Part shown: one piece after another, positions 1 to 10,737 of the stretch | How the letters are laid out: each line of letters opens with the position of its first letter | Numbering within the stretch: the stretch's first letter is position 1 | Assembly: GCA_018058095.1 (NCBI GenBank) | Contig: JAGPCO010000012.1 | Location: forward strand, 1-64,000 | Length of the DNA stretch: 64,000 bases | From: Kofleriaceae bacterium | GTDB lineage: Bacteria > Myxococcota_A > Polyangia > Haliangiales > Haliangiaceae | Direction of reading: 5' to 3' | Program-made: the position numbers and the translations under genes | The notes under the pieces: generated by a model | The model's input: only the letters and a program-made list of their open reading frames with translations | The model's database searches: none | Told to the model about the DNA's origin: nothing

Positions 1-2620
1 CCACGCCGGTCGCCATCACCGCCAGGAAACGATCGTTGGCGCCGATCTTGGTGCGGATGATGACCGCCTTGGACGTGGCCTGGCCGGCCTCACCACCACC
101 GGGCGTGTAGTCCCACAGCGGGGTCGGGCCGACCACCGTGTTGCTGGCCGAGATCGTCTCGGTCACGTCGAGCGCGACGAAGCTCTTGCCGCCGTTGCCG
201 CCGCCGATGAGGGCAATGGTCTTGACCGCGCCGCCGATGATGACGTCGGCCAGGGTCGGCGAGCCGTCGGCGTACGAGGTGATGGACGCGGCCGCCTTGT
301 CGGCGGCGAAGCCGGCGGCCACGCGCGGCGGGATGAAGGCCCAGGCCTCGGTCCCGTTGGTGGACCCGGTGATGTCGTCCGGGTCGGTCCGGAAGGCGTG
401 CAGCGCGCCGTCCTTGCTCGCGACCAGGGCCAGTCGCGGCCGGCTGGCCTGGGTGGTGATGAAGTTGTCGAACAGGGACTTATGCGACGGGGTCAGGAAG
501 TTGTAGTAGTACGGCTTGACCGGCGGCGACAGCACGGCGGCGGTCGAGGTCAGGATCGCGCCGAGCTTCTTGTCGGAGGCGACGCCGAAGCGGGCCCCGC
601 GCTGCCAGTCGATGAGCTCGTCGGCCTCGGTGCTCGAGGTCACGTTCATCGTCGCCTGCAGCGTCGTGTCGCTGGCGTTGGCGTCGTCCCAGTCGAGCCG
701 GGTCGTGCCGGCCAGGTCTGCGGTGTACATCTTGCGGCTGGAGTCCGAGGTCGCGTCGAGGATGGCGCCCGCGTCCCAGTACGTCTGCGTCAGCGACGCG
801 TTGCTGGCGTAGAAGTGGCCGCGCTCACCAGGCTGGCGGAACGCGCCGATGTAGGCCACGCCGTCGTCGACGACCACGCCAGCACGGTGGTGCTGGGCCG
901 CCACCACGTACTGCAGCACGGCCTGGGTCGCGGTGATGGTCGGGGTCACGGTGTGGGCGGCGTTGGAGCACATGACCGCCTTCCAGCGCACGTCGCGCCC
1001 GGTCGGCTTGGGGAAGGTCACGCAGTAGTCGGTGCTCGAGCTCGGGCACAAAGCGGCCAGCTGCCAGTTGGCCGGCGTCTCGTTCGACATGTAGTAGGTG
1101 ATCGACGTGCCGCTGGGGATGGTGTGGGTCGGCGTGATGCGAGCGGCGGTGATGATCATCTCGGTGCTGGCGAGCGCCCCGAGGTCGATGATCCCGGACG
1201 CGACCTCGCCACAGTCGACGTAGGTCGACTGCACGCGATTGGCGAAGACCTGGAACTCGGTCGAGTTGTTGCCGTCAGCCATCAGGAAGTCGATGGTGTG
1301 GTCAGGGTCGTTGTCGTAGTCGAACGCAAAGCCGAGGTCGGAGTCGGTGGTGCCCACCGTCGCGTACTGGTTCTGGGTATGCGAGACGTAGGTCGACGAG
1401 CCCTGGTTGTTCCACAGCACCCAGCGCGCGTTCTGCTGGGGATTGCCGCGGTAGTAGTCGGTGGTGAGGATGAGGTCGGCCCGGCTGTCGAGGTTGTAGT
1501 CGTGCGCCATCAGGGTCTGGCCGCCGGTGCCGTTCCACACCGCCGTCGCCGTCGCGCTCGGGTTGGTGGCGGCCGCCGAGAAGCCGCCACCGGCCAGGCC
1601 GTAGTAGATGCGGATCGGGCCGACGCTGACGCCGACCGCGGCCAGGTCCCGGATGCCGTCCTCGTTGAAGTCGGCGAAGGTCACGGCGTTGAAGCCGCGA
1701 TCGCTGTTGCCCGCGGTCAGGGTCTGGTTGACCAGGGTCGAGTTGCTGTTGGTGTTGAAGGTGTGGCGGTGATCGCCGGTCCAGCCGGCGTCGCCCTGGT
1801 TGAAGTAGACCCGGACGATGCCGCGGTGGCCGGAGCCAAGCGATGGCGAGGTCGACGACGCCGACGACGCCAAGATGATGTCGTTCCGCCCATCGCCGTT
1901 GTAGTCGAAGATCAGCGGCTCGCTGTCGGCCTTCATGCCGTTGAACATGTCGCGGGCGCCGGCGCTGTTGGTCGAGGTGAGCTGATAACGCGCGGTGAAG
2001 CCGCCAGCGCCGTTGCCGAGGAACGCGTCGGCGCGGTACGGCCGCGGGCCCGAGCCCTCGTTGTTGTTGGCCAGAAGCACGAAGTCCTGGTGGCCATCGC
2101 CGTTGAGGTCGCCGCAGCCGAAGGCGTGGCCGCCATCCCCGGACGAGCCGGGCGTGGTGAACAGGCGGCCCGGGGTGGACGACGACGCCTCGATGATGGT
2201 CGAGACCTCGAACTTGGGGGTCAACGTCGCCGCCGGGTTGCTCCAGTCCGGGGTGGGGTTGTCGTAGCTCTTGTTCTTGAACAGCTCGATCCGGGTCGCG
2301 TTCTGGTCCACGCTCACGAAGTCGACCCAGCCGTCCTCGTCGAAGTCACCCGCACACACGCCGTGTGGGGTGGCGTTGGCCAGCGAGAACTGCGTCGACG
2401 CGAACAGGCCGCCGGCCTTGGTCAGCCGGAGCTGCGCCCCGCCGGTGTCGTAGACGATGCCGGACCCGCTGTCGGTCGCGAACTGCTGCAGCGTGCCGCC
2501 GGTGTGGTCGACCGGCGAGGTCGTCTGCGGACAGGTCGCCTGCGCGTGCGCCAGCGTCGGCGACGACGCCATCACGACCAGCGCGAGCATCCCAGCGGCG
2601 TTCATTCTCGACAGCATCAT
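1..2620 (-). CDS. PilY1-like type IV pilus tip protein, 3' end outside window
   Basis: About 873 codons lie in the window and the frame runs off the left edge. The N-terminus is a signal peptide ending near LAHA. Several FG-GAP/calcium-type blades follow, for example GDFDEDGWVDF, GDLNGDGHQDF and FDYNGDGRNDI. The part nearest the edge carries the PilY1 propeller signature: ASKDGALHAF, GTEAWAFIPPRV, FVALDVTE and PLWDYTPGG. PilY1 proteins sit at the pilus tip and act in adhesion, surface sensing and pilus assembly. The start is ATG at 2620, with AGGAG 5 nt upstream. It overlaps the stop of the PilX-like gene by 4 nt (ATGA), so the pair is probably translationally coupled. The FG-GAP N-terminus differs from the von Willebrand-like one of pseudomonad PilY1. 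The family call is firm; its ligand is unknown. Confidence 0.85.
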   Translation of the reverse strand, partial: MMLSRMNAAGMLALVVMASSPTLAHAQATCPQTTSPVDHTGGTLQQFATDSGSGIVYDTGGAQLRLTKAGGLFASTQFSLANATPHGVCAGDFDEDGWVDFVSVDQNATRIELFKNKSYDNPTPDWSNPAATLTPKFEVSTIIEASSSTPGRLFTTPGSSGDGGHAFGCGDLNGDGHQDFVLLANNNEGSGPRPYRADAFLGNGAGGFTARYQLTSTNSAGARDMFNGMKADSEPLIFDYNGDGRNDIILASSASSTSPSLGSGHRGIVRVYFNQGDAGWTGDHRHTFNTNSNSTLVNQTLTAGNSDRGFNAVTFADFNEDGIRDLAAVGVSVGPIRIYYGLAGGGFSAAATNPSATATAVWNGTGGQTLMAHDYNLDSRADLILTTDYYRGNPQQNARWVLWNNQGSSTYVSHTQNQYATVGTTDSDLGFAFDYDNDPDHTIDFLMADGNNSTEFQVFANRVQSTYVDCGEVASGIIDLGALASTEMIITAARITPTHTIPSGTSITYYMSNETPANWQLAALCPSSSTDYCVTFPKPTGRDVRWKAVMCSNAAHTVTPTITATQAVLQYVVAAQHHRAGVVVDDGVAYIGAFRQPGERGHFYASNASLTQTYWDAGAILDATSDSSRKMYTADLAGTTRLDWDDANASDTTLQATMNVTSSTEADELIDWQRGARFGVASDKKLGAILTSTAAVLSPPVKPYYYNFLTPSHKSLFDNFITTQASRPRLALVASKDGALHAFRTDPDDITGSTNGTEAWAFIPPRVAAGFAADKAAASITSYADGSPTLADVIIGGAVKTIALIGGGNGGKSFVALDVTETISASNTVVGPTPLWDYTPGGGEAGQATSKAVIIRTKIGANDRFLAVMATGV

Positions 2621-3234
2621 GGAACTCCTGGCGTGTAGGTCGCCGAGTCACCCGAGTTGATATCGGCCAGGCAGTCGTTGCGCCCAGACCCCAGCTCGGT
2701 CAGTCCTTGTTGTGCGTAGCCGACGCAGATGGCCTCGGCCGGCGCGCCGGTCGTGCCGCTGATCATCACCTCGAGCACCACCCGCGCGCCGTCGGGGCCG
2801 TGCCCGACCGAGCGCAGCAGCAGCCAGCCGTCGCTGTCGGTGCCGGCGCTGAAGCCGGGATCGTCGACGTTGTTGAGGAGGGTGACGTCGTACGAGGCGC
2901 TCTGGGTGGCGGCGAACGGGTTCTCACCGGTGCCGGGTGCGTCGGTGTTGCCGACGATGTCGGTCGGCGCCACCGGCGAGCTGTTGCTGGCCGAGACGTA
3001 CGCGCCCCAGTTGGCACCCTGGGCGATACGCCGGCGCAGGAACGCCGACGCGGCGGCGACGCCGCTCTCGGCGGCGTACAGCGCCTGCGTGTGTGAACGC
3101 TGCTGCGCCGACACGTTGATGCTCTTGCGCACCTGCAGCGCGGACAGCCCGGCGACACCGACCATACCGGCCAGCACGATCGTCGCCGTTGCGGCGACCG
3201 TGCCGCGTTCACGCGACCAGCGTGGAGCGCTCAT
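2617..3234 (-). CDS. PilX-like minor pilin
   Basis: This 205-residue protein has a short basic leader (RERG), then a hydrophobic helix (residues about 12-35), then QALYAAESGVAAASAFL. That last stretch matches the AAEsG/AE-A helix conserved in PilX/PulG-like minor pilins. The rest is a secreted globular domain with two late cysteines. The usual Glu5 of pilins is not evident after the Gly-Thr cleavage site, as in PilX/GspK-type subunits. It lies directly before the PilY1-like gene with a 4-nt overlap; PilX and PilY1 are normally co-encoded and co-assembled at the pilus tip. A TACACT hexamer ends 7 nt before the ATG, suggesting a leaderless message. Confidence 0.7.
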   Translation of the reverse strand: MSAPRWSRERGTVAATATIVLAGMVGVAGLSALQVRKSINVSAQQRSHTQALYAAESGVAAASAFLRRRIAQGANWGAYVSASNSSPVAPTDIVGNTDAPGTGENPFAATQSASYDVTLLNNVDDPGFSAGTDSDGWLLLRSVGHGPDGARVVLEVMISGTTGAPAEAICVGYAQQGLTELGSGRNDCLADINSGDSATYTPGVP

Positions 3235-3241
3235 CGATCGC

Positions 3242-3247
3242 AGTGTA
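3242..3247 (-). promoter_or_regulatory. -10 element of the pilX-pilY1 unit
   Basis: On the minus strand the hexamer TACACT lies 7 nt before the ATG at 3234, with TTGCCG 18 nt further upstream. At this distance transcription should begin at or next to the start codon. Confidence 0.5.
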
Positions 3248-3370
3248 CGCGCGGGCGGGCCCGGGCGGCAAGATCGGCGATGGGGTAACCGCGAGCTATC
3301 TTCCCGGGATTATGGGGATTTGTCCCATCCCCACCGACCGGTGATCAAGCCGCCTACGTCGTCGCAGGTG

Positions 3371-4603
3371 TCACGGCGCGGGCGGCGGCGCGGGCGGCGC
3401 GGGCGCGGGCACGGCCGCGGCGGGGTCGACCAGGCGGATCTCGATGGCGCTCAGGTTGCTGCCGGGCAGCACCATCAGCCGGCGCTTGCCACGCAGCGGT
3501 GACGGCGCGGCCACCGCTTCGACCAGCACCTCGGCCGCCCGCCCGGGCGCAAGGCCGCGGACGGCAAGGCGGTACTTGCCGTCGGGCTCGCTCCAGGCCC
3601 GGCCCAGGAGCTGGCCGCTGGAGGTGCGGGCGACGATCTCGGCGTCGGCGACCGCGGCGCGCTCGATCACCACGCGGCCGATGATGGCCGACTGCGCCGG
3701 GGCGAGCTCGACCTCGGCCGGCCGGGCCGGGCCGGGGATCAAGCGGGCCCGGCTGGTGTCGGCGGTGATGGGCGTCACGGCGATGACCATCCGGCCGCGG
3801 CGCAGGCGCAGCACGGCCGAGGCGGTCGCCGGGCCGGATGGGATCCGGACCCGGGTCGGTCCGAACTGGGCTGGAACCACCGTGACCGGCCAGGTGCTGC
3901 CCTCGTCGGGCCCGGCCTCGATCACCCCGGCGTCGGCGGGGAGCTCGACGGTGAGCTCGCGGCCGGCCTCGAGCTGGGCGGTGAGGGTGGTGGCGTCGGC
4001 GGCGAGCTCGACCCAGGCCGGGACCAGGCCGTCGGCCCGCGCCAGCACCCGGACCGGGCGCGGCGGCGCGCACCACTCGGCCGCGCCGCCGGCGTCGGCC
4101 CGGGCCACAACGTGGCCGCCGACCTCGAGCGTCGCCGACGCCATCGGGCGCCCCGCCGCGTCGACGATCTGGGCCCGGACCGACCGGCACAGATGCGGCA
4201 CCAGCAGGGCGCCCTCGCCGGCGCCGGCCGCGGTGTCGATGACGTGGACGCGGCTGGCCCGGCCCGGATCCCGCGCCCACACCTGGTAGCGACCGGTCGG
4301 CAGGCCGTCGACGACGAAGCTGCCGGTCGCGGTCGCGGTGATGGTGCGGGTCCACGCCGCCGGGTCGGCCAGATCGGCGCCGACGTGGACGGTCGCGCCA
4401 GGCGCGCCGACGACCCGCCCCGAGATGCGGGTCGGCCCGGCGCCATCGGGATCACCGACCCAGGCCGGGACGGCGTCGCCATCGCCGACGGGACGATCGG
4501 TCGCCGGGTGCTGCGGCGCCAGGCCGATGCTCCACACCATGGGCGCGGCCAGCACCACGAACGCGAGCAGTGGACCAGGGCCGGGCCAGGAGCGAGGCGG
4601 CAT
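3371..4603 (-). CDS. Secreted carboxypeptidase-regulatory-like repeat protein
   Basis: A 410-residue protein with an N-terminal hydrophobic segment (LLAFVVLAAPMVWSIGLA) that is a signal peptide or anchor. Several beta-sandwich repeats of the carboxypeptidase regulatory-like (CarboxypepD_reg) kind follow. Recognisable pieces are TRISGRVVGAPGATV, GSFVVDGLPTGRYQVWARD, VRAQIVDAAGRPMASATLEVGG and DGKYRLAVRGLAPG. The C-terminus is a Pro/Ala tail. Such domains are common in secreted and outer-membrane proteins of myxobacteria and have no catalytic role of their own. A TACCAT hexamer lies 9 nt before the ATG. No specific function can be assigned. It is transcribed in the same direction as pilX and may or may not be functionally linked. 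Confidence 0.6.
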   Translation of the reverse strand: MPPRSWPGPGPLLAFVVLAAPMVWSIGLAPQHPATDRPVGDGDAVPAWVGDPDGAGPTRISGRVVGAPGATVHVGADLADPAAWTRTITATATGSFVVDGLPTGRYQVWARDPGRASRVHVIDTAAGAGEGALLVPHLCRSVRAQIVDAAGRPMASATLEVGGHVVARADAGGAAEWCAPPRPVRVLARADGLVPAWVELAADATTLTAQLEAGRELTVELPADAGVIEAGPDEGSTWPVTVVPAQFGPTRVRIPSGPATASAVLRLRRGRMVIAVTPITADTSRARLIPGPARPAEVELAPAQSAIIGRVVIERAAVADAEIVARTSSGQLLGRAWSEPDGKYRLAVRGLAPGRAAEVLVEAVAAPSPLRGKRRLMVLPGSNLSAIEIRLVDPAAAVPAPAPPAPPPAP

Positions 4604-4640
4604 GCGGCGCCGATGGTATCAGGCCGCGACCCCGGCCGCG

Positions 4641-6386
4641 TCAGGCCGACGCGGCGTCGCGCCCGCGCCCGCGCCCACCGCGGCGGCGGCGCTTGCCCCG
4701 CCCGGCGCCGGCGCCGGCACCGCCACCACCACCCCCGTTGCCGGCGTGGCTGTGGCCGTTGCCGCCGCTGGCCGCGCGCGGCGGCGGCGGCAGCGCGACC
4801 TGGGCCTCGGCCGCCTCGGCGGCGATGATGTCGGTCGACATGCGGCCGGCGACCCGGTACTGGTCGGGCCGCCAGCTCTTCTGGCCGACCACGACGATCG
4901 GCTTGTGGAACCGCTTCTCGAGGTTGTCGAGGTAGTCACGCTCGCTGCGGTTGATGAGGTCGGCCACCCGCGGCGCGCACTCGAGCTCGATCTGCTCGCC
5001 CTCGGCCATGCCGCCGGAGCGGCGCACCTCGCGCAGGATCTCGTAGGCCAGGGTCGTCGTCGACTTGATGACGCCGGCCCCCTCGCACAGCGGGCACGGC
5101 TCGGTCAGCACCTGGACCAGCGACTCGCGGGTGCGCTTGCGGGTCATCTCGACCAGGCCGAGCTCGCTGATCTTGGTGACGTTGCAGCGGGCGCGGTCGC
5201 GCTTGAGCGCGCGCTGGAACGCCTCCCACACCTTCTTGCGGTTCTCCTCGCGGTCCATGTCGACGAAGTCGACGACGATGATGCCGCCGATGTTGCGCAG
5301 CCGGAGCTGGCGCGCCACCTCCTCGCACGCCTCGAGGTTGTTGCGGGTGACCGTGTCCTCGAGGTCCGAGCCCTTGCCGGTGAAGCTACCGGTGTTGATG
5401 TCGATCGCGGTCAGCGCCTCGCCCTGATCGATCACCAGCGAGCCGCCGCTGCGCAGCGGGACCTTGCGGCCGATGGCCTGCCGGAGCGCCGGCTCGACGT
5501 GATAGAAGTCGAAGATCGGGCGGCGGTTGTCGTAGCGCTTGATGCGCTCGGCGAAGCGCGGCAGGAACGCCATCGTGAACTTGCGGACCCGCTCGAACTG
5601 GTCCTCGTCGTCGATGAGCAGCTCGGTGGTCTCCTCGCGCATGAGGTCGCGCACGGTGCGCAGCGCCAGGTCGAGGTCGGCGTAGATGAGGCCGGGCCCG
5701 CGCAGCTCCTTCTCGCGCCGGCCGATCTCCGACCACACCCGCGACAGGTACTCGACGTCGTCGCGGATCTCCTGCTCGATCGCGTCCTCGGCGGCGGTGC
5801 GGACGATGAAGCCGGCGCCCTTGGGCCGGGCCGAGTTGACGATGTCGCGCAGGCGCTTGCGCTCCTTGTCGGAGCCGATGCGCTTGGACACGCCGACCTG
5901 GTCGACCGCCGGCATGAACACGCCGTAGCGGCCGGGCAGCGACAGGTAGCCGGTGACACGCGCGCCCTTCTGGCCGATCGGATCCTTGACCACCTGGCAC
6001 AGCACCTCCTGGCCGGGCCGCAGCAGATCTTCGATCTTGCGGTTGGCCAGGGCCTTGCGGCTGCGCGCCAGCCGGGCTGCGGTGCCCTCGGGCGCCTCGT
6101 CGGTGTCGGCGTCGGTGTCGGCGTCCTCGAACAGCTTGCTCTGATCGCCGCTGCCGAGCACGTCACCGACGAAGAGGAAGGCGGCGCGCTCGACCTTGGG
6201 GCCGAGGTCGACGAAGGCCGCCTGCATGCCCGGGAGCACGCGCGTGACCTTGCCGCGATAGATGTTGCCGACCAGGCCGCGCTCGCGCTTGCGCTCGACG
6301 AACAGCTCGGCCAGCGAGCCCTGTTCGATCACCGCCACGCGCACTTCCGAACCCTCGGCGTTCACCACCAGGATGTTTTGCGACAT
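4641..6386 (-). CDS. rng: Ribonuclease E/G family endoribonuclease
   Basis: A 581-residue single-strand endoribonuclease of the RNase E/G family, which acts in rRNA maturation and mRNA decay. The S1 RNA-binding domain lies at about residues 36-150 (GNIYRGKVTRVLPGMQAAFVDLG). The catalytic domain carries the two magnesium-binding aspartates, D329 (TAIDINTG) and D373 (VVDFVDMDREENR). The zinc-link motif CPLC is at 431-434. The S1 domain has an acidic insertion of alternating Asp-Thr and Asp-Ala at about 88-97, encoded by a short tandem DNA repeat. The C-terminus is a Gly-rich, then Arg/Lys-rich tail that could bind RNA but lacks an E. coli-length degradosome scaffold. The length fits RNase G-like or short RNase E forms. 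The gene is preceded by an unusually long non-coding stretch. Confidence 0.93.
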   Translation of the reverse strand: MSQNILVVNAEGSEVRVAVIEQGSLAELFVERKRERGLVGNIYRGKVTRVLPGMQAAFVDLGPKVERAAFLFVGDVLGSGDQSKLFEDADTDADTDEAPEGTAARLARSRKALANRKIEDLLRPGQEVLCQVVKDPIGQKGARVTGYLSLPGRYGVFMPAVDQVGVSKRIGSDKERKRLRDIVNSARPKGAGFIVRTAAEDAIEQEIRDDVEYLSRVWSEIGRREKELRGPGLIYADLDLALRTVRDLMREETTELLIDDEDQFERVRKFTMAFLPRFAERIKRYDNRRPIFDFYHVEPALRQAIGRKVPLRSGGSLVIDQGEALTAIDINTGSFTGKGSDLEDTVTRNNLEACEEVARQLRLRNIGGIIVVDFVDMDREENRKKVWEAFQRALKRDRARCNVTKISELGLVEMTRKRTRESLVQVLTEPCPLCEGAGVIKSTTTLAYEILREVRRSGGMAEGEQIELECAPRVADLINRSERDYLDNLEKRFHKPIVVVGQKSWRPDQYRVAGRMSTDIIAAEAAEAQVALPPPPRAASGGNGHSHAGNGGGGGGAGAGAGRGKRRRRGGRGRGRDAASA

Positions 6387-6725
6387 TCAACTTTCAACTT
6401 TGAGTACGACGACTCTGCAATTTGTAGTGGGCGCGAGGCGTGGGGTGACATCGGTGTCACGACTCCTGCCGGCGCTCCGGGATGCGATGTCCGGTCGATA
6501 ACACGCAAATCTTGTGAAAACAAGGCATTGCCGGTGCCGGCCCGGCGCTGGCCCACACCTTGCTTAGGCCCGGGGTGCGCCGGCAACGGCGTACCTAGCT
6601 TAGCGACTTCGTTTAGTTACTCTCTTAGTTTCCCTTCATTCCTTAGTACTGAGCCTGAGCCGAACGCCCGTCGCGCCCGTCGCGAGGGCGTTTGGTGCTT
6701 TCGGGGCCGGTGGTGCGGGCGTCGC
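6387..6725 (-). promoter_or_regulatory. Long leader region of the RNase E/G gene
   Basis: These 339 nt hold no credible gene and are visibly less GC-rich than the flanks. They contain a 10-bp hairpin, TTGCCGGTGC (6528-6537) against GCGCCGGCAA (6577-6586), and a small CTTGT-GAAA-ACAAG hairpin (6511-6524). A further inverted repeat lies near 6663-6692. The stretch next to the ATG reads AAAGTTGAAAGTTGA and has no strong Shine-Dalgarno. E. coli rne is autoregulated through a structured 5' leader; whether this leader does the same is inference. Confidence 0.4.
6663..6692 (-). terminator. Hairpin after the Ser/Thr kinase gene
   Basis: AACGCCC (6663-6669) pairs with GGGCGTT (6686-6692) just past the kinase stop codon. 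No clear T-run follows, so the call is tentative. Confidence 0.4.
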
Positions 6726-8496
6726 TCACGGCAGCTCGGCCTCGGCCTGGCAGGCCTCGGCGACCCCGGCGGTGCAGGCCAGGTGTAGATCATGCCGCGC
6801 CGCCGGGTACTCCCCGCGCTCGTAGTGGGCCAGGCCGCGGGCGAGGTGCCAGCGCGGATCGGGCGCGCGGGACAGCATCGTGTCGAAGTCGGCCAGCGCC
6901 GCCTTGTGTTGCCCGGCCATCACGCGGGCCAGGCCACGCAGGCCGATCCACTCGATGACGTCGGGGTGCGCGGCGGCGACCTGGGTGCACGTGTGGGCCG
7001 CCTCGGGCCGCCCGGCCTTGATCTGCAGGCGGCACAGGCGATCGAGCGCGGGTTGCCAGGTCGGCTGCAGCACCAGCGCCCGCTCGATCGAGGTCAGCGC
7101 CTGCGCCGGCGCCTGGGTGTCGGCCCGGGCCATCCAGCCGGCGGCGGTGGTGGGCTCGGGCCCGAGCGCCGGGGCGGGCGCGGGGGCGACTGGATCGGTC
7201 GCGCTCGTCGGGCTGGTGGTGCGATCGACCACCTTCGACATCAGGCCGAGGAAGTCGCGCAGCAGCGCCGCCTCGGCCGAGCTGGCCGAGGTGGACGGGC
7301 GCGCCGGCCCGGCCGGGGCCGGATCGTCCCAGGGCGAGCGTGGGGCCGAGCGTGACGGCCAGGCCAGGATCCCGACGGTGACGGCCACGGCGGCGGCGGC
7401 GGCGGCGACGACGGCCACCCGCGCCCGCGTCCGCGTCCAGCGCCCGGACCGAGGGCTGGCGCGTGGCGGCGCCTGCGCGGCGGCCTCGGCCCGGGCGACG
7501 AGGGCCAGCAGCTCGGCGTGGTCCGGCACGTAGGCCAGCCCGCGATCGCACTGGGCCAGGGCCGTGAACGGCTCCCCGGCGACGAGCGCGGCCTCGGCCC
7601 GGCGGGCGGCGGCGGCGGCCAGGCGCGGCGCCACCACCGCCTGGTACCCGGCGGCGTCGGCGCCGATCCGGGCCCGCTCGGCGCGGCGCGCGTCGAGCGC
7701 GCACCAGTCGACCAGCGCGCCGAGCTGGGTCACCAGCGCCGCCGCGCTCGGCCGCGCCGCCGGATCGGCGGCCAGGCCGGCGTCGACGAGCACGTCGAGC
7801 GCTGGCTCGACCCGGCGATCGATGGCGCCCAGGCGCGGGTAGCGGCCGACGAGGATGGCCGCGGTCTCCTCGCTCGGGCGCGGCCGCGCGAACGGGCGGG
7901 TGCCGGTGACGAGCTCGTACAGCAGCACGGCCAGGGCCCACACGTCACACGGCGCGCCGATGGCGCCGCCGTCGAGCTGCTCGGGCGCGAGGTAGCCGAG
8001 CGAGCCGACCACGGTGCCGGTCTCGGTGTGCCGGGTCATGCCATCGGTGAAGGCCAGGCCGAGGTCGATCACCGTGACGGTGCCGTCGACGCCGATGATC
8101 ACGTTGTCGGGCTTGAGATCGCGGTGCACGACCCCGGCCGCGTGCAGGGCCGCCACCGCCTCGGCCACCTCGAGGCCGATCAGCAGCGCGGCCTCGGGGC
8201 AGACGCCACCCGCCGCGACCAGCACCCGCAGCGATCGGCCGACCAGGAGCGGCATCACCAGGTACGGCCCGAGCTCGTCGTCGACGCCGTGGTCGAGCAC
8301 GGGCACCAGGGCGTGGTGCGAGATCGCCTGCATCGCCGCCGCCTCGCGCGCGAACCGGGCGCGCGCGACCGCGTCGACCTCGCTGCCCACCGCCAGGGTC
8401 TTGACCGCGACCGGTCCGGTCGGCCCGTCGGCGCGATACACTACGCCCGCGCCACCACCGCCGATGCGCTCGGCCAGGCGGTACGGCCCCACACGC

Positions 8497-8498
<2 letters not shown>
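6726..8498 (-). CDS. Hanks-type Ser/Thr protein kinase with C-terminal TM helix and TPRs
   Basis: A 590-residue kinase when started at the ATG at 8498 (a second ATG at 8516 adds MERSIA). The kinase domain is complete: glycine loop GGGGAGVV (13-20), catalytic Lys33, HRDLKPDN (125-132) and the metal-binding motif as DLG (145-147) instead of DFG. It also has LGYLAPEQ and [14 protein letters not shown] basic stretch and a single TM helix follow (about residues 355-380), then a Pro/Ala linker and TPR-like helices. The domain after the helix is probably extracytoplasmic and could sense a ligand. The gene is divergent from an FHA-sigma54 activator with overlapping start codons. FHA domains bind phosphothreonine, so the neighbour is a plausible substrate or reader (inference). 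Confidence 0.92.
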
Positions 8499-10287
<1,789 letters not shown>

Positions 10288-10294
10288 GCGGCCC

Positions 10295-10414
10295 GGACTG
10301 CCAGCGACGACAGGCGCGCGGCCGCGGCCCGCCAGGGCTGGCAGTCCGCGTGCCAGCGACGGCAGGCGCGCCAGGCCGGCTGCCAGTCCTTCCTGCTGGT
10401 TGCTCGCTGGCACG
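10295..10414. repeat. Two 11-bp inverted repeats downstream of the sigma54 activator
   Basis: GGACTGCCAGC (10295-10305) is matched exactly by GCTGGCAGTCC (10337-10347). CGTGCCAGCGA (10349-10359) is matched exactly by TCGCTGGCACG (10404-10414). The stretch also contains two direct copies of TGCCAGCGACGrCAGGCGCGC. It may act as a terminator, as a processed structured RNA, or as an extragenic repeat. Confidence 0.55.
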
Positions 10415-10473
10415 AGAGGTGAACCAGGGCGCGTCATCCCAACCAGGCCAACCGGCCGCAGCAGGAGTCCCCC

Positions 10474-10728
10474 ATGTCCAGGTTCATCAGCATCCTCGTC
10501 GCCTCGTCCCTGTCCCTCGTCACCCTCGCCGCCAGCCCCGGCTGCGGCAGCGACGACGCACCCTCGTGCGCGTCGCTGGTCACCCACACCGCCAAGCTGG
10601 CCGGCATGGAGCTGGAGGGCGACAAGCGCACCCAGGCCCTGGCCCGGTGCGAGAAGATGCCGGCCAAGGTGCGCGCGTGCGCCGGCAAGGCGCAGTCGAT
10701 CGAAGCCCTCGCCGCCTGCGGTAAGTAA
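10474..10728 (+). CDS. Small lipoprotein
   Basis: An 84-residue protein with a lipoprotein signal peptide; the lipobox-like ASPGC puts the acylated Cys near residue 24. The mature part has four further cysteines (SCASL, ARCEKM, ACAGKA, AACGK), which suggests two disulfides. AGGAG precedes the ATG by 6 nt. Only 9 nt separate it from the next lipoprotein gene, so the two probably form an operon. Function unknown. Confidence 0.6.
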   Translation: MSRFISILVASSLSLVTLAASPGCGSDDAPSCASLVTHTAKLAGMELEGDKRTQALARCEKMPAKVRACAGKAQSIEALAACGK

Positions 10729-10737
10729 GGAGCGCCC

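Noticed and set aside
398-2638. 746-codon plus-strand open frame
   Set aside because: It is the antisense shadow of the PilY1-like gene. The protein is Arg/Val/Gly-rich with no domain, while the minus frame has a signal peptide, FG-GAP blades and PilY1 motifs.
6362-6586. 74-codon minus-strand frame in the RNase E/G leader
   Set aside because: It overlaps the RNase start and has no ribosome-binding site or recognisable protein features.
10390-10430. Sigma54 -24/-12 promoter before the lipoprotein operon
   Set aside because: TGGCAC at 10408-10413 lacks the TTGC element at the required distance.
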